From NCBI RefSeq assembly GCF_018255755.1, contig NZ_CP073766.1:6322501-6386500 (forward strand): DNA of 64,000 nucleotides, given 5' to 3'. The notes beneath the pieces are model-generated. The model searched no databases. It saw nothing but the letters and a program-made list of their open reading frames with translations, and was not told the DNA's origin. The translations under genes were made by a program, and so were the position numbers. Origin of the DNA: Chitinophaga sp. HK235. Lineage in GTDB: Bacteria > Bacteroidota > Bacteroidia > Chitinophagales > Chitinophagaceae. Shown piece after piece: positions 51,805 to 61,101 of the stretch (position 1 is the stretch's first letter; each line of letters opens with the position of its first letter).

Positions 51805-54648
51805 TTATCTGAGTAATGTTACATTGCCTTTCAGCCTGAAAAATTCGTTGGCATCACAGTAGGCTTCCACGAAATAAATATAAACGTCGGCTGCCTGTGG
51901 TTTGCCGTTGAATGAACCATTCCATCCGGCATTGATATCTTCCACATTAATATTCTCTCTATGAAAAACTTCCTGCCCGAGGCGGTTGAAAATACGGAAG
52001 GATTTCACCAGGCTGATGCCTTTGCCGCGCAGGTAAAAGACATCATTTACACCGTCTCCGTTAGGACTGAAAGTATTGGGAATAAATATCAGGTCGGTAT
52101 TGCATACCAGGTCTATCTTCAATACATCACTTTTCGTACAGCCGAACTGGTTAGTGCCGGTAATGGCGTAGGTAATGGATTTACGCACTGCCGCATTGGT
52201 GAATGGTGAAGTGGGATTGTCGAGGTAATCGGTAGGTGACCATTGCCATTTGACGATGTCTGAGCTGCCGCTGGCCATCAGTTTTACAACATCTCCGGCC
52301 ATAACAGTCTGGTCATTACCAGCCTTGATGCTGGGGATGGGTTTAACGGCTACTTTCACTGACAGTGGTGCGCTCATGGGGCACATCGGGTCGTTGGTGC
52401 CGGTTACCTGGTAGGTGATATCTTCAGAAGGTGTAGTGACCGGATTGGCGATAGTATTGTTGGTGAGCCCGGTAACAGGTGTCCAGTTGTAAAGGGTGGC
52501 ACCGCTGGCTTTCAGTTGTACGGAAGAACCGTAACAAGCGAAAGTATCTTTGCTGACGCTGAGGTTTACTTTAGGCACTACAGCGATATCCACAGAGTCT
52601 TTTGTCGCACACGCATACATGTTGGATGCTTCCACATAATAGCGGGTATTGGTGGTCGGGTAAGCTACCGGATCGGGGCAGTATACACAGCTGAGCCCTG
52701 CAGCGTTGAGCCACTGTACGTTTCCGTCTGACTGGGCATGTAAGGTAACATTGTTGCCTTCGCAGATTTTAGATTGAGCACTGGAGGCCCGTACAAAAGG
52801 TGTGGGATTGATATTCACATCTTTGCTGATGGAGTCCTGACAGTTGCGCGCATCGGTGATGACCAGTTTTACCGTATAGGCGCCGGAAGCGGAATAGGTA
52901 GTAGCAGCCGGTGTTTGCGAAGATGACACTTTCCCGTTGCCTAAGTCCCACTGCCAGGTGGCGATGGGGATATTGGTAGAAGGTACAGATGTATTGATAA
53001 AGGTAACCGGTTGTCCGGCGCAGGTAGCGGAAGCGTTGCCGAAATCAGCCTGCGGCGCCAGTATATTGATATTGGCGGGTTTGGTGACAACATCGTTGCA
53101 GTAGGACGGATCTTTATAGCGGATGGTCAGCTGGTCGGTGAAGGAGCCGGCAGTAGTCCATGTTTTTACGAAACGCTGATCGGTGGTGGTAAACACGGAA
53201 CCGTCGCCAAACTGCCACGTGTAGTCGGCCACGAGGTTGACGGGTACATTGAGTACTTCGTAGGTGGCTTTGCTGCCACGGCAGATAGCACTTACTCCGG
53301 CGGAAAAATCAGCTTTAAAATAATAAACCGTCTGGAAACTGCTATGGCTGCAAGCATTGCCGTTTTCACCAATAGTCAGGCGTACGGTATAATTGTCGGG
53401 TGTGGTATAGGTGTGTATGGCATCGCGACTGTTCACAACCGGTGTATTATCGCCAAAGTCCCACTGAAAGGTGGAGTTGGGATTGATGCCGACAGATGTG
53501 TTGGTGAAGATAAATTTGCTTTTATCGTTGCAGTCGCGGGCAATGGTGAAGCGGGAAACAGGTCCGGTGATATTAACAGTCACCGGCGGTGCTGCGGTGT
53601 AACAGCCGTTGCTGCCGGCTTTCATATTGACGGTGAGGTTGCCATTGGCAGTAAATGCATGGCGTATATCGTTGGTGAATACTTCTTCGGTATTGCCATC
53701 GCCATAGTCCCAGCTGTAGCTGTCGGCGTATTTGGCGCTGGCGAGCAGCCTAACGGGCTCGCCTACACAGGCGGCTGAAGGGGTGGCGGTGAAACTCACC
53801 TCTGACGGCGGATTGCCGGTACGCACCTGTTTGTTGAAGGTTTTGCTGATTTCACAGCCGCTGTTGGTTTTCACGGAAACAGTCACGTTGTAGGTGCCTG
53901 TTTGCGGATATGGGTGTACGGTAGATCCCGTAGCTGTAATGAGAGAAGTACCATCGCCGAAGTCCCACTTCCATTCCATCACAGGATCGTTGAGGGCATT
54001 GACAGAAGTGGCATTCAGTGTGGCATTATAGGGTACGCAACCATTCACAGGCTGGTCCATGGATATTTCCGGAAGGGAAACGGTGATATAGGCAGTTTTG
54101 GTGATAGATGCCTGGCAACCGTTGCTGTTGATAACGGTGAGGCTGACGTTATATTTACCGGCTTTCGTATAGGCGTGCGGGGTAAATGCGTTGCTGGTGG
54201 TTACCAACGGTGTTCCGTCTCCGAAATCCCAGATACGGGTGACTGCATTGGGAGTGGCATCGGTGAAATTGGCGGTATATGATTTACAGTTGCTGGTCAC
54301 ATCAGCACTGAAGGACACCTGTGGGGTAGCTCCTACTTCGAAGGTGCGGTAATAGGTGCTGGAACCATTGGCATAAGTGGCTACCAGGGTAACCTTCTTA
54401 GGGCCAGAGGCGGTGTAAGTGATCTGTGGGTTCGTATCATGCGAAGTCCTGCCATCGCCGAAGTCCCAGGAATAGGCGGTAGGTTTGCCAGTACTGTTGT
54501 TTTTAAATGTCAGTGTAACAGGATTGCACATATTGGCCGGTACCGCAGTATAGGAGAAATCGGCCTGCTGGGCCAGCAAAACGTTGCCCTGCACCAGGAA
54601 TATCAGAAGCAATAGCGCTCTGAGACACTTAGCCGGTAGGTATTTCAT
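51805..54648 (-). CDS. PKD-repeat surface protein with T9SS type B C-terminal domain
   Basis: 947 residues from the ATG at 54648 (an ATG three codons earlier is possible). Signal peptide LRALLLLIFLVQGNVLLAQ. About seven PKD units with the WDFGDG signature (YSWDFGDGRTS, IWDFGDGTPL, WKWDFGDGTSL, YSWDYGDGNTE, FQWDFGDNTPV, YTWQFGDGSVF, WQWDLGNGKVS), each with an N-G-C ending. Ig-like segments with Cys follow (CVYCPDPVAYPTTNTRYYV), then the type B tail FSPNGDGVNDVFYL, FNRLGQEVFHREN, GNVTLLR. Expected on the cell surface; adhesion is an inference. Confidence 0.92.
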   Translation of the reverse strand: MKYLPAKCLRALLLLIFLVQGNVLLAQQADFSYTAVPANMCNPVTLTFKNNSTGKPTAYSWDFGDGRTSHDTNPQITYTASGPKKVTLVATYANGSSTYYRTFEVGATPQVSFSADVTSNCKSYTANFTDATPNAVTRIWDFGDGTPLVTTSNAFTPHAYTKAGKYNVSLTVINSNGCQASITKTAYITVSLPEISMDQPVNGCVPYNATLNATSVNALNDPVMEWKWDFGDGTSLITATGSTVHPYPQTGTYNVTVSVKTNSGCEISKTFNKQVRTGNPPSEVSFTATPSAACVGEPVRLLASAKYADSYSWDYGDGNTEEVFTNDIRHAFTANGNLTVNMKAGSNGCYTAAPPVTVNITGPVSRFTIARDCNDKSKFIFTNTSVGINPNSTFQWDFGDNTPVVNSRDAIHTYTTPDNYTVRLTIGENGNACSHSSFQTVYYFKADFSAGVSAICRGSKATYEVLNVPVNLVADYTWQFGDGSVFTTTDQRFVKTWTTAGSFTDQLTIRYKDPSYCNDVVTKPANINILAPQADFGNASATCAGQPVTFINTSVPSTNIPIATWQWDLGNGKVSSSQTPAATTYSASGAYTVKLVITDARNCQDSISKDVNINPTPFVRASSAQSKICEGNNVTLHAQSDGNVQWLNAAGLSCVYCPDPVAYPTTNTRYYVEASNMYACATKDSVDIAVVPKVNLSVSKDTFACYGSSVQLKASGATLYNWTPVTGLTNNTIANPVTTPSEDITYQVTGTNDPMCPMSAPLSVKVAVKPIPSIKAGNDQTVMAGDVVKLMASGSSDIVKWQWSPTDYLDNPTSPFTNAAVRKSITYAITGTNQFGCTKSDVLKIDLVCNTDLIFIPNTFSPNGDGVNDVFYLRGKGISLVKSFRIFNRLGQEVFHRENINVEDINAGWNGSFNGKPQAADVYIYFVEAYCDANEFFRLKGNVTLLR

Positions 54649-54703
54649 AGGATACATACCACAAATTAACGAAAAATAGTATATATATAATTTTTTGATT
54701 TAT

Positions 54704-54774
54704 GATTTTTTGATACAACTACCCGAAATAGCCTGGGAATGAACCGGTTATTTCAGATAGTTGTATCAAAAATC
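54704..54774. repeat. Inverted repeat between the two PKD genes
   Basis: The left arm (54704-54734) pairs with the right arm (54745-54774) over about 29 bases with few mismatches, and GATTTTTTGATACAACTA appears inverted on the far side. It separates the 1615-residue gene from the 947-residue gene downstream and may act as a terminator or attenuator. Confidence 0.75.
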
Positions 54775-54780
54775 AGTCGT

Positions 54781-57700
54781 TTATCGTATCAGCGTCACAT
54801 TTCCCTTCATCAGAATCGGTTCTCCGTTATCACATACCACTTCTGCATAATAGATATAAACATCCGGGTTGAGCAGTTCTCCCTTATACCGCCCATCCCA
54901 TCCGAAAGTGGGATCATCGGCATTAAATCCAAAACGTTCAAACATCAGCTGTCCCCAACGGTTGTAAATCCTGAAGGAACGGATGGTTTGCATGCCCCGG
55001 CCGCGGATGTAGAAGATATCGTTCATACCGTCGCCGTTAGGAGAGAAGGTGTTGGGAACGAATACATTTCCTCCGTTACATACTGTTTTGATGGTGATAT
55101 CGTCGGTGGCAACGCAGCCGTATTGGTTCATCACCATTACATGATAAGTAGTAGATCCTTTGGGAGTGGCCACCGGTGTCAGACAGTTGAAGCAGCTGAG
55201 GTTGGTGATGGGTGTCCATTCAATTTTAGTGATATCATTGCTGCCTACTGCCGGGATGGGCACCACTGTACCGGTAGCGACTTCCATATCGGGGCCGGCA
55301 TTGATTTGTGGCGTAGGATGTACGGTCACTTTTGCCAGTACGGTATCTGTGAAACAACCTATGTCATCAAAGCCCACCACCTGATAAGTGGTGGTAGTGG
55401 CAGGACTGGCCTCTGGATTGGAAATATCAGCGCGGTTAAGGCCTGTTGCTGGTATCCATTTGTATCGTTGTGCACCTCCGGACTGAAGCTGGATGCTTCT
55501 GCCGGCGCATATCTCAGCATCCTGTGTAAACATCCGGAAAGGTTGTATTACTGTAACGCTTACTTCTGCTTTGTTTTTACAGCCAAACTCACTCAATGCA
55601 TTGACCACATATATCGCGTCTTTGTCGGGTTTCACCATGGGTGTTTTGCTGGTGGGATCTGAAATATTGTAGGGTGTCCAGCTGACGGTGGACAACGGAT
55701 CTGTATTGGCGTACAGCTGCAGGGAAGCTCCCTTGCAGATGGTAGATGCGGCAGGCGTAGGATTGAGGGTAGGAGCCGGATGCACAACAATATTGGTATT
55801 GGCAACACCGGGGCAGGTACCATCGGCGTTAGTGATGGTGAGCCTTACCGGCGTGATACCAATGGTGCTGATATCCAGAGCCGGTGGAGCAGGGACATCA
55901 AACTGCTGGTTGTTACCCACCAGCCATATCCATTTGGTGCCTGGCAGATTGTTGGCCTCCGTGCCGCGCAGCTGCACTTTTCCGCTGATACACAACTCAG
56001 GGATGGCGGATATAGCAGGCATCGGCTGCGGAGGCACTACTACCGGCAATGTTTTACTGTCCGGACAGCCATAGTTACTGACTACCTCCAGGGTAACATT
56101 GTAGTTACCTGGTTGTGGATAAGTAAAAGAGCCATCAGTATTGGAAGAAGTATTCCCGGGTGAATAAGTCCATTTGCTGGTGTAATTCAGTCCCAGTAAG
56201 TCTTTGGTGACGGAAGTACTGGTATTTTTGAGCTTAATGACCCCACCGCCACAGGCAGCTGTATTGTCAATGGTAAAATCAGCTACCATATTGTCTACAA
56301 CGATCTGGTCGGATCCATCTGCTTTTACCGAACAACCTTTTCCATCCACCAGCGATACACGCGGTGTATAAATACCGGGCCGGGTATAGGTATGGGCGGG
56401 AGCTACCGGCACCTGGGTTGTGAGTACGGTACCATCATCAAAGTCCCATTGGTAATCGCTGGTTTTATTGGCTACGGCGCTGATGGTCACGGGCAGCGGG
56501 ACGCAGCCTTTTCCTGGTGAGGCGGTAAATGATCCGTCGGGCCCTTCGATGGTCACCGGGATGGTTTTAATGCTGGGGCAGTCGCCTTCTGAATATACCG
56601 TGAGTGTTACGTTGAAGGTTTTTGCCCTCACATAGATATGTTCACCGGGATCGTTTTTGGTAGAAGTACTGTTATCACCGAAGTCCCAGTGTGATTTTAC
56701 AAAATCGCTGGATTTATTGGTGAACAATACTTTTACCGGTGGGCAGAGCTCCAGGTTGGGAGGGTAAGAGAAGTCGGCTACGGGATCGGGTACACGAAGA
56801 ACTTTGTCTTTCGTGATCTGGTCTGTACATCCTTCCTGAGTGGTGATCTTCAGTGAAACGGTATAAGTACCAGGGGCCGCGTAGGATTTGCTGGGGCTAG
56901 CATCAGTGCCAGTTGTGTTGTCGCCGAAGTCCCATGCATAACTGGTGATAGTCCCGGCAGAAGCATTGATGAAATTGAAACTGCTGCCTTTGCAGACAAC
57001 AGCTGGCGCCCTGAAATCAGCTTTCACGGTTTCTATGTATACCAACTGTTGTGCAGCCACTATACATCCGTATTTGTCTGTGGTGGTCAGTATGGCCGTA
57101 TAGGCATTGAAGTCAGTATACTTGTGAGGTGTGTTGACGGGTTGGGCGGTATAATTTTCCGCAGGAGATCCATCACCAAAATCCCATTTCCAGTTGAGGA
57201 TCTGGTTGCCAGCATCGATAGTGGATTTATCTGTAAAGGAGAGCAGATCATCTTTACATTTTTTACCAGTAACAGTGAAATCAGCCACAGCGCCGTGTAC
57301 ATCTATTTTTACCGGAGTAGCTACGCGTCTGCAACCGTTTTTGTCAACGATAGCGAGTTGTATAGTGTAGGTGCCGGATTTGAGATAAGTATGAGACAGC
57401 CCTTTGGAAGGATCGATCTCAAACCCCTGAAACGACAGTTGGGTGCCATCTCCCCAATCCCATGAATAGGAGTTGATATTGCCGGCAATGAGAGGGCCCA
57501 GGCCTACATGCAGTGATTTACCTACGCATATCCAGGGTACATCGGGCAGCAGGACAGGCTTTTCATCGATGATGTTGATGTTCATCGTGGTAACTGATTT
57601 ACAGATACCATTGTCGATAGTGAGTTTGACAGTTTTACTACCGGTAGTGGTGTAGGTAAAGTCTGGGTTTTGCAAGGTAGAGGTAGCGCCACCTTCACCA

Positions 57701-59628
57701 AATTCCCACAGCCATTCTTTTTTAGGCACCGGATCAGGACCGAAGTCTGATTGATCGATGAATTTCCGGTGATAGAAATCCACGCAGTCGGGCTGGTTGG
57801 TGAACTTCGCTTTGGGTGGTAGTATCTGTATGTATTTGGTTTTTATGATTTCGCGGATACAGCCGTTGTTGTTGACGATCAGCCGCACATCATGCATCCC
57901 TATTTCATTAAAAACATGAGAAGGATTTTCTTGCGTGCTGGAAGTATTGTCCTGTGGAAAGATCCAGTTGTAAGTCACATCAGGTCCTTTGGGTGTGGAG
58001 AGGTTGTTGAACTGCACAGGCTCCATAGGACAGGACTTCAGGGGAGTGGCATCAAAATCCACTACAGGCGGTATTCTGGTACGGAAAACAGCCTTTTCAC
58101 TTAGGTTACAGCCGCCGGCGGTGGTCACCTGCAACGTAACGGTAAAAATCCCCTGTCCGTTAAAGACATGGGTAGGGTTACTTTGTGTGGAAGTAGTACC
58201 ATCGCCAAAATCCCACAGATAGCCGGTAATGGTTTCACCATTGGTGATACTGGCGCTAAACGGTAATGTAAGCGGAGTACAGGCAGTACCGCCGCTGGGC
58301 GTAATTGTGAGTATCGGCGGGGTGATCAGGATATAGTCAAATTTGCGGACTGTCTCGGTACAGTTGCCCGTACCTTTGGCCGTGAGGGTGACTGTAAAGC
58401 TACCCAGTCTGGTATATGTATGCGTTGGATTTTCTTCTGTAGAAGTAGTACCATCACCGAAATCCCACAGCCATGAAGTAGCGTTCTGCGACTGTGCCTG
58501 AAAGGTGGTGGTAAATGGTGCAGAGCAGGATCGGGTGGGTGAAGCCACCGGATTGATTATCGGCCGGGCATCGATATGAACCGTTTGTGTTATTTCCTCG
58601 GAACAGCCGCCAACAGTGGCTTTCATTTTAACGGTGTAGTCGCCGGGCATACCCACAACAAAGCCCGGATTAAAGCTGGTGGAGGTAGTACCATCGGGTA
58701 ATACCCAGCTTATAAAATCCGGCCTGGGAGTAGTGGTACTGCTCAAAGTAGCGATTTGACCCACACAGCCATCATTAAGCACAAATCCGGGTGTCAGTTT
58801 TTTTATGATCACATAATCCTTTTTCTGCAATGGAGCAGCGCAGCTGTTGGTGCTGGTAGGGATCAGTGTGACAGTATAATTGCCTTCCTTCGTATAGGTA
58901 TGGGTAGCATCAGTACCGGTAGTACCATCTCCATAATCCCATACAAAAGTCATAGGATCTCCGGTATTGTTGACAGTAGTATTCTGAAAGTTGACGGTCA
59001 GCGGTGCTGTACAGCTCTGGGTTTTGTCGGCCACGAAAGAGAGCACGGGAGCATTCCGGACAGTGATGGTTTTAGGTTCACTGCTGGTTCTGCAGCCTTT
59101 GCTGTTGGTGACCAGGCTGATTATGTTATAGTTGTTGGGGTCTGTGAAACTATGGGTGACGTTAGGGCCCTGGTCGGCGCTACCATCTCCGAAATTCCAT
59201 ACAATACTTTCTATGATGCCATCTCCCGGGGTGGATTGGTCGGTAAGGTTCACGGTTAATGGGGCGCAGCCGTTGTCTTTATCTACCGTAAACGACACGA
59301 TGGGCCTGTTGTAAACAGTGATATCTACTGTCTTCACTATTTTTTTGCCGGCATAGTCTGCAGTGAGTGTCACATGGTATACGCCGGGGTCGGGAAATAT
59401 ACGGGAGGGCGTAGGGTTGTCGATCACTTTGGCGCCTATACCAAAATCCCATTCCAGCCGGCTATAGCCAGGATCCAGCTTGGTATTGAAGAAAACGGTA
59501 AAAGGCGGACAGTCAGCAGTTTTGTTGGGCAGTACCTCTACATTCTGTGAGAAAACATCAACTGGGTTGATCAACAGCAATAATATAGCACTGAAGAGCA
59601 GCTGAATTACAATCCTTAAGTATTTCAT
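54781..59628 (-). CDS. Giant PKD-repeat protein with T9SS type B C-terminal domain
   Basis: 1615 residues, signal peptide (LLFSAILLLLINPVDVFSQ). I count about 14 PKD-like units along residues 30-1200, for example WNFGDGSADQG, WDYGDGTTGTD, WDFGDGTTSTEENP, WDFGDGTTSTQSNP, WEFGEGGATSTLQNP, WDWGDGTQLS, WDFGDNSTST, and three degenerate ones where the signature is lost. The C-terminal third has Ig-like segments (CSFNCLTPV-like NLSCFNCLTPVATPKGSTTYHV) and the type B tail FSPNGDGMNDIFYI, YNRWGQLMFERF, WDGRYKGELLNPDVYIYYAEVVC, GNVTLIR. It should form a long rod on the cell surface. Same strand as the 947-residue relative and PorP/SprF. Confidence 0.93.
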   Translation of the reverse strand: MKYLRIVIQLLFSAILLLLINPVDVFSQNVEVLPNKTADCPPFTVFFNTKLDPGYSRLEWDFGIGAKVIDNPTPSRIFPDPGVYHVTLTADYAGKKIVKTVDITVYNRPIVSFTVDKDNGCAPLTVNLTDQSTPGDGIIESIVWNFGDGSADQGPNVTHSFTDPNNYNIISLVTNSKGCRTSSEPKTITVRNAPVLSFVADKTQSCTAPLTVNFQNTTVNNTGDPMTFVWDYGDGTTGTDATHTYTKEGNYTVTLIPTSTNSCAAPLQKKDYVIIKKLTPGFVLNDGCVGQIATLSSTTTPRPDFISWVLPDGTTSTSFNPGFVVGMPGDYTVKMKATVGGCSEEITQTVHIDARPIINPVASPTRSCSAPFTTTFQAQSQNATSWLWDFGDGTTSTEENPTHTYTRLGSFTVTLTAKGTGNCTETVRKFDYILITPPILTITPSGGTACTPLTLPFSASITNGETITGYLWDFGDGTTSTQSNPTHVFNGQGIFTVTLQVTTAGGCNLSEKAVFRTRIPPVVDFDATPLKSCPMEPVQFNNLSTPKGPDVTYNWIFPQDNTSSTQENPSHVFNEIGMHDVRLIVNNNGCIREIIKTKYIQILPPKAKFTNQPDCVDFYHRKFIDQSDFGPDPVPKKEWLWEFGEGGATSTLQNPDFTYTTTGSKTVKLTIDNGICKSVTTMNINIIDEKPVLLPDVPWICVGKSLHVGLGPLIAGNINSYSWDWGDGTQLSFQGFEIDPSKGLSHTYLKSGTYTIQLAIVDKNGCRRVATPVKIDVHGAVADFTVTGKKCKDDLLSFTDKSTIDAGNQILNWKWDFGDGSPAENYTAQPVNTPHKYTDFNAYTAILTTTDKYGCIVAAQQLVYIETVKADFRAPAVVCKGSSFNFINASAGTITSYAWDFGDNTTGTDASPSKSYAAPGTYTVSLKITTQEGCTDQITKDKVLRVPDPVADFSYPPNLELCPPVKVLFTNKSSDFVKSHWDFGDNSTSTKNDPGEHIYVRAKTFNVTLTVYSEGDCPSIKTIPVTIEGPDGSFTASPGKGCVPLPVTISAVANKTSDYQWDFDDGTVLTTQVPVAPAHTYTRPGIYTPRVSLVDGKGCSVKADGSDQIVVDNMVADFTIDNTAACGGGVIKLKNTSTSVTKDLLGLNYTSKWTYSPGNTSSNTDGSFTYPQPGNYNVTLEVVSNYGCPDSKTLPVVVPPQPMPAISAIPELCISGKVQLRGTEANNLPGTKWIWLVGNNQQFDVPAPPALDISTIGITPVRLTITNADGTCPGVANTNIVVHPAPTLNPTPAASTICKGASLQLYANTDPLSTVSWTPYNISDPTSKTPMVKPDKDAIYVVNALSEFGCKNKAEVSVTVIQPFRMFTQDAEICAGRSIQLQSGGAQRYKWIPATGLNRADISNPEASPATTTTYQVVGFDDIGCFTDTVLAKVTVHPTPQINAGPDMEVATGTVVPIPAVGSNDITKIEWTPITNLSCFNCLTPVATPKGSTTYHVMVMNQYGCVATDDITIKTVCNGGNVFVPNTFSPNGDGMNDIFYIRGRGMQTIRSFRIYNRWGQLMFERFGFNADDPTFGWDGRYKGELLNPDVYIYYAEVVCDNGEPILMKGNVTLIR

Positions 59629-59684
59629 GGCATAGGATATTCCCTTGCGGGGGTCAATTGGTATAAAGTATAAAAATAAACAAT

Positions 59685-59692
59685 TATGTTTG
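59685..59692 (+). promoter_or_regulatory. Putative -7 promoter box of the TPMT-like gene
   Basis: TATGTTTG matches TAnnTTTG and lies 29 bases before the ATG at 59722. No -33 element at the usual spacing. Confidence 0.4.
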
Positions 59693-59721
59693 TAATTAGT
59701 GTTTTTAAGAGATAGTCACTG

Positions 59722-60303
59722 ATGGAGAGAACCGATCCGCAATATTGGAATAACCGTTACCTGACCGGCGATACCGGCTGGGATATGGGGCAGGTATCAC
59801 CTCCCCTGAAAGCATATATTGATCAGCTGAAAGATCGTGATCTTCAGATACTTATACCCGGAGCGGGGAATAGTTATGAAGCCGTTTATCTGCATCAGCA
59901 GGGGTTTCGCAACGTGACAGTGCTGGACATCGCCCCGGCATTGGTGGAGCAGCTGCGTACTGTTTTGGCCGGTACCAGCATACAAGTGGTGGAAGGCGAT
60001 TTTTTTAATCATGATGCCCGCTATGACCTGGTGCTCGAACAAACCTTCTTTTGTGCGCTGGCCCCTTCCCTGCGGAAGGATTATGTGGAACATATGCATA
60101 CACTGATCAAACCAGGTGGACATCTGGCAGGGGTATTATTTAACCGTAATTTCACACATGATGGTCCGCCATTTGGAGGAAGTGAGGCCGAATACCGGGA
60201 GTTGTTTGCGCCCCTGTTTCATTTTAAGACCCTGGCCAGCTGCTACAATTCCCATCGTGCGCGGCAGGGGACAGAATTGTTCATTAATTTTTTACCGAAA
60301 TAA
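59722..60303 (+). CDS. Thiopurine-S-methyltransferase-like SAM-dependent methyltransferase
   Basis: 193 residues. Visible: PQYWNNRYLTGDTGWDMGQVSPPLKAYI, motif I LQILIPGAGNSYEAVYLHQQG, VLDIAPALVEQL, DLVLEQTFFCALAP and GGHLAGVLFNRNF. This is the TPMT-like family that methylates thiols, halides or other small nucleophiles. The -7 box TATGTTTG lies at 59685-59692. The rhodanese-thioredoxin gene starts 6 bases later, so the two are an operon, which hints at a sulfur-related role. Confidence 0.87.
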   Translation: MERTDPQYWNNRYLTGDTGWDMGQVSPPLKAYIDQLKDRDLQILIPGAGNSYEAVYLHQQGFRNVTVLDIAPALVEQLRTVLAGTSIQVVEGDFFNHDARYDLVLEQTFFCALAPSLRKDYVEHMHTLIKPGGHLAGVLFNRNFTHDGPPFGGSEAEYRELFAPLFHFKTLASCYNSHRARQGTELFINFLPK

Positions 60304-60309
60304 TCCAGT

Positions 60310-60999
60310 ATGTACCGTTTTTTAGTAACTGCCGTTTTATTATGCACAGGCAGTGCCTTACAGGCACAGCAGTCCAACATTGAAGATGCGGCTGCTTTTT
60401 CAAAAGATATCCGTCAGCCTGGTGTACAGGTTTTTGATGTGCGCACAGCCGCTGAGTACAATACAGGGCATCTGCCTAATGCTTTGCAGGCAGACTATAA
60501 CAACAAAGCTGAGTTTAATGAGCGGGTGAAATACCTCGATAAACAGAAGCCGGTTTATGTCTATTGTTTGGGCGGAGGCCGCAGCAGCAAAGCTGCGCAG
60601 TGGATGCGGGAAAATGGTTTTAATAAAGTAGTGGAACTGGAAAATGGTGTCAACGCATGGAAACAGGCCGGTTTGTCGCTGGAAGGGGTGTCAGAGAAAA
60701 AGCCGCAGATGACCGTGGATGCTTACAACAAAGGTATCGCTAAAGGTATTGTGCTCACAGACGTAGGTGCAGTATGGTGCCCTCCCTGCAAGCAGATGGA
60801 GCCTACGTTGGTTAAGTTTCTGCAAAAAAATAAAAACGTCACCTTCGTGAAGGTAGATGGCGGCAATGATACAGATGTAATGAAAGCGATCGATGCCAAA
60901 GGATTGCCTACTCTGATCCTGTATAAAAATGGTAAAGAGGTTTGGAGGAAACAAGGCGTATCTACGATGGAAGAGCTGAATGCAGCCCTGAAACTGTGA
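60310..60999 (+). CDS. Rhodanese-thioredoxin fusion protein, exported
   Basis: 229 residues with signal peptide (MYRFLVTAVLLCTGSALQAQ). Rhodanese domain at about 22-125 with VFDVRTAAEYNTGHLPNALQ and the active-site Cys86 in YVYCLGGGRSSKA; thioredoxin domain at about 130-229 with VGAVWCPPCKQMEP (Cys157, Cys160) and KGLPTLILYKNGKEV. Both catalytic centres are intact. It probably handles persulfide sulfur or disulfides in the periplasm. It follows the TPMT-like gene by 6 bases. Its stop codon lies inside the left arm of repeat copy D. Confidence 0.9.
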   Translation: MYRFLVTAVLLCTGSALQAQQSNIEDAAAFSKDIRQPGVQVFDVRTAAEYNTGHLPNALQADYNNKAEFNERVKYLDKQKPVYVYCLGGGRSSKAAQWMRENGFNKVVELENGVNAWKQAGLSLEGVSEKKPQMTVDAYNKGIAKGIVLTDVGAVWCPPCKQMEPTLVKFLQKNKNVTFVKVDGGNDTDVMKAIDAKGLPTLILYKNGKEVWRKQGVSTMEELNAALKL

Positions 61000-61088
61000 T
61001 GTATGTGATTTTTTTGATGCTCCTGATGAGTGGAGATTTTATAAAAGTGAATCGCCCATTGATATTATTCAATGGGCGATTCACTTTT
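60992..61088. repeat. Fold-back repeat, copy D (left arm and central hairpin only)
   Basis: The left arm starts at 60992 (AACTGTGAT) and includes TGCTCCTGATGAGTGGAGAT. A perfect 20-bp hairpin follows (61043-61062 with 61069-61088, loop 6). No right arm is found because the convergent DUF4382 gene ends at 61102. The hairpin is a good shared terminator for the two convergent genes. Confidence 0.85.
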
Positions 61089-61101
61089 TATTTTGATAAT
61101 G

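Noticed and set aside
53011..53778. Long plus-strand open frames opposite the PKD proteins (also 34532-35554 on the minus strand and 54739-55662)
   Set aside because: Low-complexity, glycine- and isoleucine-rich readings mirror the PKD repeats on the other strand; no start signals or homology pattern.
51805..59628. Possible CRISPR-like or tandem DNA repeats
   Set aside because: The periodicity is at the protein level (PKD units of varying sequence); DNA repeats are not regular and no short identical spacers exist.
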